Below are positions 15,201-27,200 of a stretch of 64,000 nucleotides of DNA, in pieces. The stretch is taken from the NCBI GenBank assembly GCA_036245805.1, contig BTRK01000005.1, forward strand, positions 15,910,984 through 15,974,983, in the 5' to 3' direction. This stretch comes from Pristionchus mayeri (lineage: Eukaryota > Nematoda > Chromadorea > Rhabditida > Neodiplogasteridae). The notes beneath the pieces were generated by a model. It was not told the origin of the DNA. It saw only the letters and a program-made list of their open reading frames with translations, and made no database searches. Each line of letters begins with the position of its first letter. Position 1 is the stretch's first letter. The position numbers were made by a program, and so were the translations under genes.

Positions 15201-18200
15201 TGCTAGTCATAGGCATGACTTTGTTCGCCGTTGTTTCAATGGTCGGCATTCCCATCGGGTTATTCGGAATGGGCTTCTTGTGAACTTGTTCGTGTCGATT
15301 ACGAGAAAAGGATATTGAGAATTACATATATTACAGAGAAAAGACATGGCACAACCGCTCAGTGTGAATGTAAATGGGATAAATGAAAAGAAAACGTTTG
15401 CTTTAAATACTTTCTAACATACCTGTCGTCTCGTTTTACACGATGAAAGGTGGAAACGACAGAACGGAATGACCTTTTGCGAAATAGCATTTCGTTTACC
15501 ACAAATATACAGTACGCGCCACAAGTTATCTCCTGAGGTTTCTGGTGTTTTTCTCGGTTGAAGTGGCAAAATTTAAAGCTTTTGCAAAACTCGAGAATAC
15601 TTTTTACACGGGGTGGACCTCCGAAGGAATCAAAGTAATAGCAAACACCGTTTTGGACTACAATGGCTAACCAATGCATTCCTTCTTGCTCTGACGAATC
15701 CGTGTTAACGACGAGTCCGAAGTCTTTTTGTTCTAGTTTATCGGTATATGGTAGACAATCGGACGGAAATACGCCCAAAAAGTTGGGAATATGGACGAGT
15801 AAAGACGAAATTTCGCTAGAATTCATCTATTGCGGAATTTACACTTGACGATTCCGTCGACAATAATGTACTCAAGACTAGGACAATTCTTTTGAATGAA
15901 TGTAGTTATGTCAGAATTGTAGATGCCTTCGTTTATATCACAAAGAATCTCGATGAGGCATCCGACAGACATTGGTCCTTGACGAAGGTAGACGATCAGT
16001 TCGATAAGTCGCGCTAGTCCTGTTGGCTCGTCAGGATGAAATGTCTTGTAGATGAGAGGTGCAACAGGAGTAGAAGGTGAAGTCCAACCGCTCATCATGG
16101 ATGTACTCTTAGCAAATGACGTCGGATTCGTTTGGAGGCGTCTTATACGCTTCCAGCCTGCGTGATACACTAACTGTCTCGATGGTCCTATTAAGAAAAA
16201 ATGCGTACAGTAATAGCGCAATATTGGCAAAAATATTAACAAAAGTTAAAACAATGAATACATTATTGGAGTTGAATCGTACTGGTAAGTTATCATACGA
16301 AGAATAGACTATGCCACCCTGCTTGAAGAAGATGACTTTGGTCAAGTTGTCAAACAGATATCCTTGAATATTTTCAATAAGTCGAACTTGATTTTCCTTA
16401 TTAAGATGGAAAAGAGTATTATGTTCGAAAACAAAAGATTCATCGTTATTTATCCACTCTTCACTTGCGAAGGCGAAGAAACAACCAGTTACTAAAAGAA
16501 CAAATAGCATGACTGATAGACGATTAACTAGTACTAATTTAAATAAAGTCCAAGTACTGGAGACAACCAAACTTACCTGCTGGGAAAATGTATTGCAAAG
16601 ATTATGACTCACGTGTAATGCGGAGCGAACACGATTGCGAAACAAAAATGTGAGAAATTCGCTAGTTATTGCGAAATAAAATTCTAAAAGGAAAGAAATA
16701 TGAGACTTTCATCATTATTGTTTGTGTTATTGTCGCGTGCTGTTGTTTTGGTCCCGGTATACTGTAGCAAGGATTACGGTATGTTGATCTTTGATCTTTC
16801 GCAAATGTGGCAGTTAGTATCTAGTCATATTATTTGCCATAAATATGGAAATTAGTATCTATTATGTAAATTGCCGCATTTTGAGGCAGTTAGCATCTAG
16901 TATGTTAATTGCCTTAATTGATGACTTAGAAAAAATATGTCAATTGCCCAAATTCAGGCAGTTGGTATCTAGTAAGTTAATTAATGTTTTAGAAATTAGA
17001 AAACATGTCAATTGCCGAAATTCAGGCAGTTGGTATCTATGTCGAAAAAAAAGCATTTCAAAAATCTCATTTTGAGATAGCTGAAATCTAATAATACTAC
17101 TGCTACGCATTCTATTCCCACAATAGGTCTATTATCATTACACCTCTGTCCAGTGTGCTGTTACAGATATCTTGCAACCGTAGCCTTACGTGTGCAAAAA
17201 TAATAGTTCACAGAATGAAATACGAAATTCCAGAGAGATCAAAGATCACCTCAGATCGCTGCTTTCCGAGTGCTGCTACCGAGAGGGCGACGGACGCAGC
17301 AGCCAGCAGTCGCTGCTCCAGTGCCGAGAGAAGCGCCTGAGCCTAAACGGGAATTTTGAAAAATGTGTCACCCAATCGATTCTTGCTTCACTGTTCTAGC
17401 AAAACAACGGCCACTGGTCATGTTCAGTATGATCTTATCTAGCCATTTAATATAAAAATACCAATTAAAAACAACATTATCCTCATATATCCCACCCCCA
17501 CCTCATTCCTCTTCTCCTCCATCTCTCCCTCGACCTCTGCCAATTCTCCCGCTGCTCGCTTCTTGTTCTCGAGATCTCCCGAGATCGCGGCCACTCGCCC
17601 ATCGATCGATGAGACCTGAACATCAGAGGTTAATCTACTACCGTAATTTCCTAAAATATTCAATCCTCTGTCAGCCACTTACCATATTCCTCACTCCTTC
17701 TTCCTCGGTGACATCGGGGAGGCCGAGCAGCTTGCGGGCAGTCTCCGCGACTTCCGCGCGTGCAGCAGCAAGCGTCTAAAGAGCCAATTATCGATGGATC
17801 ATTTGTTTAAACTGCTTTATCATTTGCTTATAACCCCCTTCTCTATAGCATTCGTTCTTTCGTCCACTAGGACAATGTAATACAGATAATACATACTCGC
17901 ATAGCGAGAAAATCTGAACTAAGGCTAACTTTTCTTCATTTCCCCACTTCTAACATAAACCATCATCAAAAGGATTTGACCATGTCCTAACTCCTCCTTC
18001 CTTTTCCCCTGTGTCCATTTGCAACCGAAGCCATCATCAGTAGTCGCTTCCCATCACAAACTCCTTCCCACCCCCTCACCTGCATCTCCCTCTCGATCTC
18101 CGCCAGTCTCTCTCCGTCCTTGGCCGTCGTCTGCTTGAGTGCCGCAGCCAGCTGGTCGGCTGTCCTCTCTGCAGCTGCTGCACCGGCTGCGAGATCCGCC

Positions 18201-21200
18201 AGACCCGAAGAGGCGTCCGCCAGGTTGTCCCGCCAGCCCTGCAGAGATCATGGTTATTTATTTGCCGAGCATATCCGAGAAAAAACCATTGCAATTGATG
18301 GAAAGGAACTATCAGGAATATCAGCACCGCCGGTTCACCAAGTCGTCGGAGAGACCAATTTCGTAAGAAACAACTTGTTTTTAAACAGAAAAGATGAATT
18401 CAGGTTTCAGACAAAACTTGATTAACTCACAGTGAGGGCGGAATTGCTCCTCTTGAGTGCCTTCCTCGCCTCGGCCACGCGCGCGTCCAGACCCTCGATG
18501 CCCGCCTGCGAAAAAATATTATTTAAATTTAAAATTATTTTTAAGATTTCTTCAGTACCCATGATAAACCAAGCAAAACAATCACCAGCAGCTTTAATGC
18601 TGCATTATGTTACAGCCTATCCTCATCGAGTCAAAAAAATGTGACCGAGACATTCGCGTTTCGCAATCACGCCAAAACTATTTGGCGTTCCTGTGACTTC
18701 GATACGAAGGGCGCTAACTTCTCATAAATATCCCTCCCAATCCAAGTTGATCGCCCACCTCTCTGGCCTCCTTCTCCATCTTCTCCGCGAGTGCGAGATG
18801 CGCCTCCAGCTCCGATCGCATGCGCTGCTCGTCGCTCTTCTGAATACATCAACCTTCGTTCCAACAATGTTCGAAAAAATTGTTACATTATAGCTAGAAG
18901 TCAGACCTTTCATCGCTAATCGGAGAGTACAACATCGCTCTATTTTGTTCACTGCCAATCAATACCAATACCGTACCTTGCTGTCGATACTCTGCTGTCT
19001 GAGGGGCAGTCCCTTCCTCGTCGCCTCATCGACCGCTCGCTCGAAATTGTCGCTCCATGCCGCGAGGTCTGAGAACAGTAGAATTGCACATAAACAAAAC
19101 AATTTTAAAAGAAAGCAATGAATAAGCAGTCTTGCACACCCTCATCCATCTTCACTTATTCATTTTGACATCACGGCAAATTTTTTCTATCCGATCAAAT
19201 CCAAGTTTCAGAAATACGACATGACTTGATGGCACCCTTTCTTTTCGATATCTTTTCTGTTTTCGTTCCCTAGAATCACAACGTATTGCCAATTGACACA
19301 ACGGTAAGCTATCGTTCCTTCACCTCCGACGGCCTTCTTGATGCCGTCTGCTGCAGCCTTCTCCGCTAGGGCGTCGTTCACTCGCGACTGCACTCTATCC
19401 AGCACTTCCTCGTGTCTGAAAAACACGTTTATAAACCCATTACAATCTTCCAAAATTTATTTATTTACCATCGTATCACGAAAATTTAATCAGAAACTTG
19501 TAGAATTTTAGTTAAAAAATAAAAATACAATTTGTTTCGTTCATTTCCCGCCAAATCTCCCCCCTATTGCAAACCGGTGGGAACGATCAACTCGAGAAGG
19601 GTCATTTGAGTGCCCATTTACGACCGCCACTCCTCCTCCTTTCTACTACCTTTAGTTTCGATTGATCCCCCGTCTCTTGGCTACTTCTTGTGCTTGTTGG
19701 ATTTACGTTTCCTCATGCACACAAAGTTTGCGGTTACAAATCCCTTCAATATTCCCGTGCTCTCCAGTACTCTCTAGTAAATAAAAATTGTTTACACCCT
19801 CTCCATCTTATCAGTTATGCCCTCCTATCGTTCAACTCTCGTTCGCGCTCCTCTCGTTTGGACAGACAGCCAATTCCGCGAGAATATTCTCATACGCGTC
19901 GATGCTTCTGGTCGAATCGAAGATATCGGAGAGCACCTTTCCCCTCGAGAGGGAGAGACACAAGTTACCCTTGACAATCAGGTACTCTCATCGTACTGTT
20001 GTTCATGTCATCATCATAACCTCCATTCCACTAGGCTATCCTTCCCGGCTTCATCAACACCCATTCACACGCTTTCCATCGCTTTCTGCGTGGTCGTTCC
20101 TTCATCGGGCAACAGGCAGCGACGACCTTCTGGGCGTGGAGAGACAACATGTACGCGCTAGTGGAGAACATCGACTGGAGCACGCTCAAGGGGGTCAGCT
20201 AATTTCAGCATTCACAGAAATGTAGTCATAATTTGGTCAGTATTCGCACATCAATCGGACAAATGACCCTCGTCACTTCATGAATTATCGCTCAAACACA
20301 TGATCACCTAGTGCTTATAAGAAACTGAACTAAGCTGCATAAACCAAGTTTTCAAGTTCTGCTCTGCCGTCTTCTCCGAGATGCTCTCAGCAGGCATCAC
20401 TACCGTGGGCGAATTCCACTACGTCCACCACGGCAAGGATCAATTCGATCTGGACTCCGCGGTGCTCGAGGCAGCCAAGGAGGCCGGCATCAGGATCACC
20501 CTCATTCAGGTTACTTTTTTTGTCTCACATGCCAAATTAGCGCATCGAACGTTCAATAAATTAAAAGAATGTGTTGCAAACAAGTCTCATGCAGCCTTTG
20601 ATATATCAAAGGCTGCACGACGTCATAGTTCTCATCCGACCTAGCCTCGTTCAGGCGCTCTACCAACGGGGCGGCTTCGCCTCTCCTCCACTCGCTGCTG
20701 CGCAGGAGAGATTCGTCTCCTCCTTCGACGACTTCATTCAAAGCGTCGAGAAGTTGGACAAACTCGCTGACGAAAGAGCAACTATTGCCGTCGCTGGTTA
20801 GAATATTTCCAAACCATTCGTGGTTGAAATATCCGAAATTGCGCAACCACATCAGCTCCCTGCAGCACTAAATCACTTTGTAATGATCACTCAATATCAA
20901 AAAAAAAAATAAAATTATGTATCTTCAGCCCACTCGCTTCGAGCAGTGGACGAGGCAACCACTCAGCGACTGTGGGAGTACGCGCGTGAAACCAAGCGTC
21001 CCTTCCACATCCATCTCGAGGAGCAGCCGAAAGAGGTCACAAGGACAAGCAATGACCCATCTTTGATCACTTGTCAACATCATCACTGACAGTTCTTTCT
21101 CCAGATCGAGGACTGCATCTCCTCGACGGGCCAATCGCCGTCTCAATGGCTACTTGGAATGGGCGTGGACGGAGGCGCGACCGCAGTCCACGCCACATTC

Positions 21201-24200
21201 ACACCAAAGGAGAGAATGGAGGCATTCGCCCGAACAGGCGTACACATCTCCGTCTGCCCCTGCACTGAGGGTACTATGGTTCAAACGTTAGGACAAAATC
21301 TACCATCAAGAATGGATATCCAAAATAAATGAAAATTATTTCGATCGAATGGAGTGGTCAATATTGGCAACAATCGAACATTTTATGGTTTCATACTATC
21401 CTGAAACCCGAATCATCCAAACTCGATCCTCTGTTTTTTCTCTCAGGTTATCTCGGGGACGGCGTACCGCACGTCGACGAATCGACTCGAATCTGCCTCG
21501 GGACAGATTGCAATAATCGCATCTCGCTACTGGAGGAGATGCGATGGGCTGCATTCAGTCAGATGGTGGAACGAAATAATGAATCAACTCATTTTCTACC
21601 CAGAGAAAAAATATTGAGACTATCTGACACAGACCGATCTCATATTGACATCGCGCCTTGTCGTTCCCCGTTCATGAAACTCCGAAACGCAAACATTGAG
21701 GGAACAAGTTCATTGAGGCCAAGCACAATTCTCGCGCGGTCGCTGCACTCAGCGCGACGCGTCTCTTCGAGGCTGCTACCTTGACCGGCGCAGCCTCTCT
21801 GGGCCTCTCCAAGGTAGGTAATCGATCCCTCGCCACGCTACAGTACCCCTAACACAGGTGACCGGCCAGCTCACCAAGGGCTACGCTTTCGATTTTCTCA
21901 CTATCGACCTGACTTCGCCACTTCTCAAGGTGATACTCCTACTGACCCGGTGATCTTTGGTCTCATTAACAACTCATTCAGAATTGCCCTTCCTCTCAAC
22001 TGCTTGATTCCATCGTCTTCTCCCTCGACAACAGGGAGATCGTGGCAGTTGGAATGGACGGAGATGTGCGATACCAGAGAAAATAACGAGAGAAATTTCT
22101 ACATAAAGAACGCAGTTGCTCTGATAAATTTAGCCATCCACAGTTCTACAACTTTACCAGGGATCATTCCATGTAATCTTAGTAAAATTTCCATCACAAT
22201 TTGCCATATTTCAACTCATGATCACCAATCGTCCATCACCCCCTGCCTCCCGTACCTCTTCCTCTGGTCCTTGAGTGCCTTCTCCTGTCTCTCTCTCACA
22301 TCCGCCTGGGCGGGCGTTCCCTCGAGCGCTGCGAGCAGTCGGCGCGAGGCCTGCTCCTGCTCCTCCAGCAGCGAGCGATCAGATGCCACCTGCAATGACA
22401 CAAGATGAATTCAGGTCCCATAGAGCATCGGAATATTGAAAGATAATAGTAAATGTAATTGTTACGGACATGACACCACTATTGGTGGTGTCTGCCAGAC
22501 AAAAATGATGAGGCGCTCATGAAACACCAACAAATAAGAAACACAAATTGCAAATGTTTAGCTCACCTTCTCCTTCATTTCCTCAGCTCTTCTCAGCTTC
22601 TCTTCGATCGTCGCTCCGTCGTCCTCGTCGAGACTCGCCTCCAGCTGGAAAGACATCAATCGATAATTTACCTAGTCATTAACTACCAGTCCCCTATTCA
22701 TGGAACCTTGACAAATTCATAACATTCCACAGTGATCCCCCTTGTAACAGCTCCTCCTCACCCTGCTGAGCCACTCGTGGGTCCTCCTGCCGCTTGCCTC
22801 CACATCTCCGCCCAGGGCGTCGATTCTGTTCTGGAAGACGGAGAGATCGGCCGCCGAGCGGTACAGCTCCGTGTAATCCGACTGGAAAAAATAAATATAT
22901 TTTTTAACTGGCGAGCGAACGATTATTGTCGTTTTCCCATTTCCCCAAGGACTCGGCGATCGGGCGAAACACGGAACTAGCAATCAGGAACTATATATAT
23001 CCCGGCAATCCTCAGTTTCATCCAATCAATATCCCCCTTCCCACCCACTGACCTCCACTCTGAGCAGTGTCTTCCGCACGTCCTCTGCATGGATCATCTC
23101 TCCTCCTTCTCTCGCACTTGGCGCCTCTGCGTACATCTGGTCGATCTCCGCCTCCAGTCGCACGAAGAGCGTGTTCAGCGCCTGGTGAGAGCACGATTGA
23201 ATAATGATTATATTTAGTTCAGTCAAATTGAACGAAATCAAATCATCTGAGGCACTGCCACCTCATAATCGACTATTCGAAACTAGAATTAGGCAGGTCA
23301 CATCCCTCCATCTTTTCAATTTTCCTTAGCAATCAGAGATATTGCTAGGATTACGTACCCCTTCTGTCCATAGTGCTTTTAAGGAACGTTGTTTTACTTT
23401 TTTTTTGCAATCAGCCAATACTAGTCCAATGATATGCCCTCCTCTCTCATCCTGTCCCTTCTCTCTCCTACTTCTCTCCCTTCCTCTCACCTTCAGTTCG
23501 TGTTCCTTGGTGGCGATGTCCTCCATGAGTGCCTTCGCCCTCCTTCTCTCCTCTGGCAACTTGCGAGGATCCGCCGAGTTAGCACGGATGTCGCCCGATC
23601 TGCAGAAGAATTATTATAAAGTACATTCGACAGAAAATTCGAGAGTCGTATTGAAATGCGATAAAGCAAACCTACACAACATAAATTTGAAGCACAAAAC
23701 ACAGGGGTCCACCGTTTCATAATCTTATTTTAGTTTTATTTTTCAGTAGATGCCCTGATCGAACTGCTAGACTGCAGGTACCAGGTAGATAAAGTTAACG
23801 TGAAACCTAAAATTTGTCGGTCCAAAATATTGCCAATTTAATATTGAAAAAACAATAATTTCAATTGCTGACCTCCTGGTAGCATCCGTGATCCACGAGT
23901 GCATCTCCGAGCTCTTCGAGGAGAATTCGATGACGAGGAGAGCGATCGCGTTGAGACTGGAAGTGATCATAAATCGATATTGGAAGGGGGCAAGAATACG
24001 GTAGTCAAAAATCACAAAAGGTAGAGTTCCCGAGTCATCGCCCTACTATTATTATCGCCCTATTATCTATTCACGCCTATCTGTAGCACCAATCATAGTC
24101 TAGTTCCCCTGTTGTTCCCTTTCCAAACCAGAGGATGCGTAATTATTCCCCTCGAACCCTGCCCCTCCTCCCCCTCCTGATGGCCGCGAGATAGTGAGAA

Positions 24201-27200
24201 CGAGAGCGAAAGGAGCCATCTCGGATTCCTACTGTTTCCATTCAGGGTACTTTCACTTTTCATTTATATTTAAGAGAAGAGCACTGAAAATTCTCCAACG
24301 GTTACTTGATTGTTTCTAATACCACTAAAATGCATAAAATGCAAGTATAAAATGCAATACGGTATTTAAATATGATACACTGTAGCGCGTGTACCATGAG
24401 CAGGGCAGTTGTCAACATGCCAGCACAAGCCCTCCCTTCTCCTTCCCCCTCTCACCGTGTCTGTAGATGCTCGACCGTCCGCACGACCGCTTCGTAGTTC
24501 CGCTCGAGTCGCGCGCGCGCCTCCTTCAGCTCCGCGAACTGCTCGGGCGTGAGCGTGTCCGCGCCTGAAGCGGATGAGAGGATTACACTAAACTGTCATT
24601 CAAAACAGATCTTCATCATTTTGATTTGATAATGGCATACTCAGAAATTTTTTTATTGCGAGTTTTCTGCTTCAGCTCTGATATATCCCAATGGTTTGCA
24701 GCGGCAAAATAATCACCACTCGATCAGGCTTCCAAAGACAAAGATATTTGCATTTTTCTTTAAGTAGATTGATTCTTTTCGTCGATCAATCTCTTCAAAT
24801 CAATCAATAATCTCATCGAGTACTGTACCCTCATGGCAGAGTCGATCGACCGTCTCCAACTTCAGCTTCACCTTCTCCGCGTACGCGTCGAGGTCGGAAC
24901 GGAGATCCTGTGATATTAGTGCTCTGATTCATTATGCACATGATCAATATCATTACACGTAGTTTCGAAGTGAGTTTGATGATCTTTTGCACAACAAATG
25001 CACCGGGAAAGCTATGGAAACCCAGAAACACTTTCCACGAACGATTTTTTTCTATAATACAAGTAAATAATCTTTGTACTCTATCACTGACAACATCATG
25101 CTCCGATGCACCGGTTCTTAAAATCCAACAATAAATAATCAATTCACATCGATATTAATCATGATGCATTTTTCAAGGGGCCTGTTCAGAATCAAAACAA
25201 AGCTAAATGAGGCATAGATAGTTGCTTGCCGTATCACGAATACACCGATGTCAGGAACAACTACTTTCACCAGAATTTCTTAAATGAATTACAATAACCA
25301 CAATTTTAGAAAGAACACCGGTCGTTTTCCTCCCCTACCTGCATGTTCCTCGATGCACCCTCTGCTCCGGGTCGACTAAGGTCGAAGGATAGGTGCGTGC
25401 GGTAGATCTGCTCCTCGAAGCTGAACAACAAGCGAATAGAAATGACTAAGAACGAGCATAAATAGCTGTTACATGTAGCACATTAGCTTCAACTTCAATA
25501 CAAATGAGTGGAATGGTAAGACAACCGATGATTTCGTTTAAAAATAATTGAAAAAGCACATGGTTAGTTAGTGTTCAAAATATTCATAAAGAATCGAAGA
25601 TTTATATTTTTGTCGATCGAAGCCAGATTGCAGAAGAACTTCCAAAAACCAACCCATTGAGATCCGATAGTAGGTCGCCGATCTGCGCCTGCTGATTCAT
25701 CGCTTCGCGAATCGCCGAGTCCTGCACGAAAATCTACCGTAACTCATGATCGATCGATTTTCACAGAAATCATACTCTACTCGATGCTGCTCATACCCTT
25801 TCTTTCCTCTTGATTGTATTGTGTTTCTCAGAAAAAAAACAGTAATTATTTTTTTATAACTTTATCTGAACACAGTTTACACATCTCTGGCTTGGAATCG
25901 TTCGCGACAATGGTTAGAATGTTGGGTTCGAACTGGGTTTGGTATGGTGGGGTTGGCAGTGAAGGCAGTGCGGTGCGAAATGTTCGAGATTGGAAAGAGA
26001 GAAAGAGTGATCGGAGGAGGAAGAGAGATAAATGTACATTGAGCAAAGAATGTAGAATGCTACTAGACAAAAGGCACTCGAGTTGGGATTTATAGATGCT
26101 CTGTTGATACTATATTATACTATTGGGATGGACATGACTTATGGTTTTGGAAATGTACTTGATAATGCGAGAGAGATGGTATGCTACTAGGGAGGAATTA
26201 TTGTGCTCAGAGTAAGTGAATTTACAAAAAAATGATATGTTCGTTTTGTGAAATTAAGTGAACTCTAACGAAAAGCAGCACGAGGAGGAGTCGGCACCAA
26301 CCATTTGAATCACAATCATTAATCATGGAATAAAAATCGATATTTGGAATATACAGTTTAAAAATACACACGCTTGGCATGATCTACTACTAGAGAGGAG
26401 AGGTTACGGGATAAAACATGATTACTAGACACCGAGATTAACACTAACGAAAATCAATAATCGGGAATATGGCAAAAAAAAGTCTATCAATAATATGGCA
26501 GGAATGTTGTTGGCATTGTCGGAGTAGTGAGTAGAGAGTAGGCAGATGTAGATAGATGACGATGAGGATAGAAGGAGGTCGATTTGATACCACATCGCAA
26601 TCAGAGGTGTGAGGAGTCCTCCTCAGGATATGCGGTATCGAAATCGAGGCGAGGGGTTGCAGGGTTCGATGTCAGGCGATATGCAACAGAATGTGAGGAG
26701 TCTCTGCTGCCTCGCTTCCCTCCATCTCCCCTTCCCTCTTCCTGCTCTCCTCATCTTCTTCTCCTTCTCAGTGCCTCCTCGCCCAAGAGGGCGCATCCGC
26801 TCGCTCGTCCGTGTTCGACTCGTACGTCGCGTGCTTCTCCAGTGTCTCAATGCCCGATCTCCTCAGCTCTTCCGGCTTTCCAGTCCACGACACAGTCTTC
26901 GTCCACTGTCGGTTGGCGCTCTCCGAGGGGCTGGCAGCCGACGGCCCAGTGCTGTACTGGTGGGTGGTCGTCGTCGTCGTGTAGCTGCTGCCTCCGACTC
27001 CGGATCCGGGTCTGCCGCTGGTGCTCGAGAAGGTGGCGCTGGTTCTGCTTCCGGGTCGCTCCAGTCCCGAGGCGGCGATCTCTTCGGGCGTCGCTCCGAG
27101 GGTCTCTAGGATGCGCTTGCCCTGCTCAGCTCCCAGCAACTTCATCTGGACAGCTTTGGGGATCGAGTAGCGGGCTCCAGATGCCGGGTTCACGACCTCT

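Larger units (their letters stand above)
8710..17101. mobile_element. Polinton/Maverick (adintovirus-like) element, 8392 bp, defective
   Basis: The element is bounded by inverted repeats that begin AGTAGTATTATTAG and by a perfect 6 bp duplication. Polintons typically have TIRs starting AG and 6 bp duplications. Gene content is a packaging ATPase, penton-like protein, basic virion protein, double-jelly-roll major capsid protein, retroviral-type integrase and adenain-like protease, plus small proteins. It is about half the usual 15-20 kb and lacks the family's protein-primed DNA polymerase B. ATPase is short, and integrase and penton-like genes are each broken between frames. Capsid genes are on the plus strand, integrase and protease on the minus strand, and the ATPase is divergent at the left end. 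It lies in a vab-10 intron (8507-17249). Confidence 0.92.

Noticed and set aside
15019..15255. 78-codon minus-strand frame in the Polinton
   Set aside because: Overlaps helical protein A and the antisense hydrophobic frame, with no pattern of a real protein.
16109..16242. Extended N-terminus of helical protein B up to 16242
   Set aside because: This part lies within the membrane-protein gene in another frame; the start at 16098 just after that gene's stop fits better.
21329..21784. Single 151-codon plus-strand frame across the deiminase gene
   Set aside because: It joins exon 7 with intron sequence; splice signals and HutF similarity support the split exons instead.
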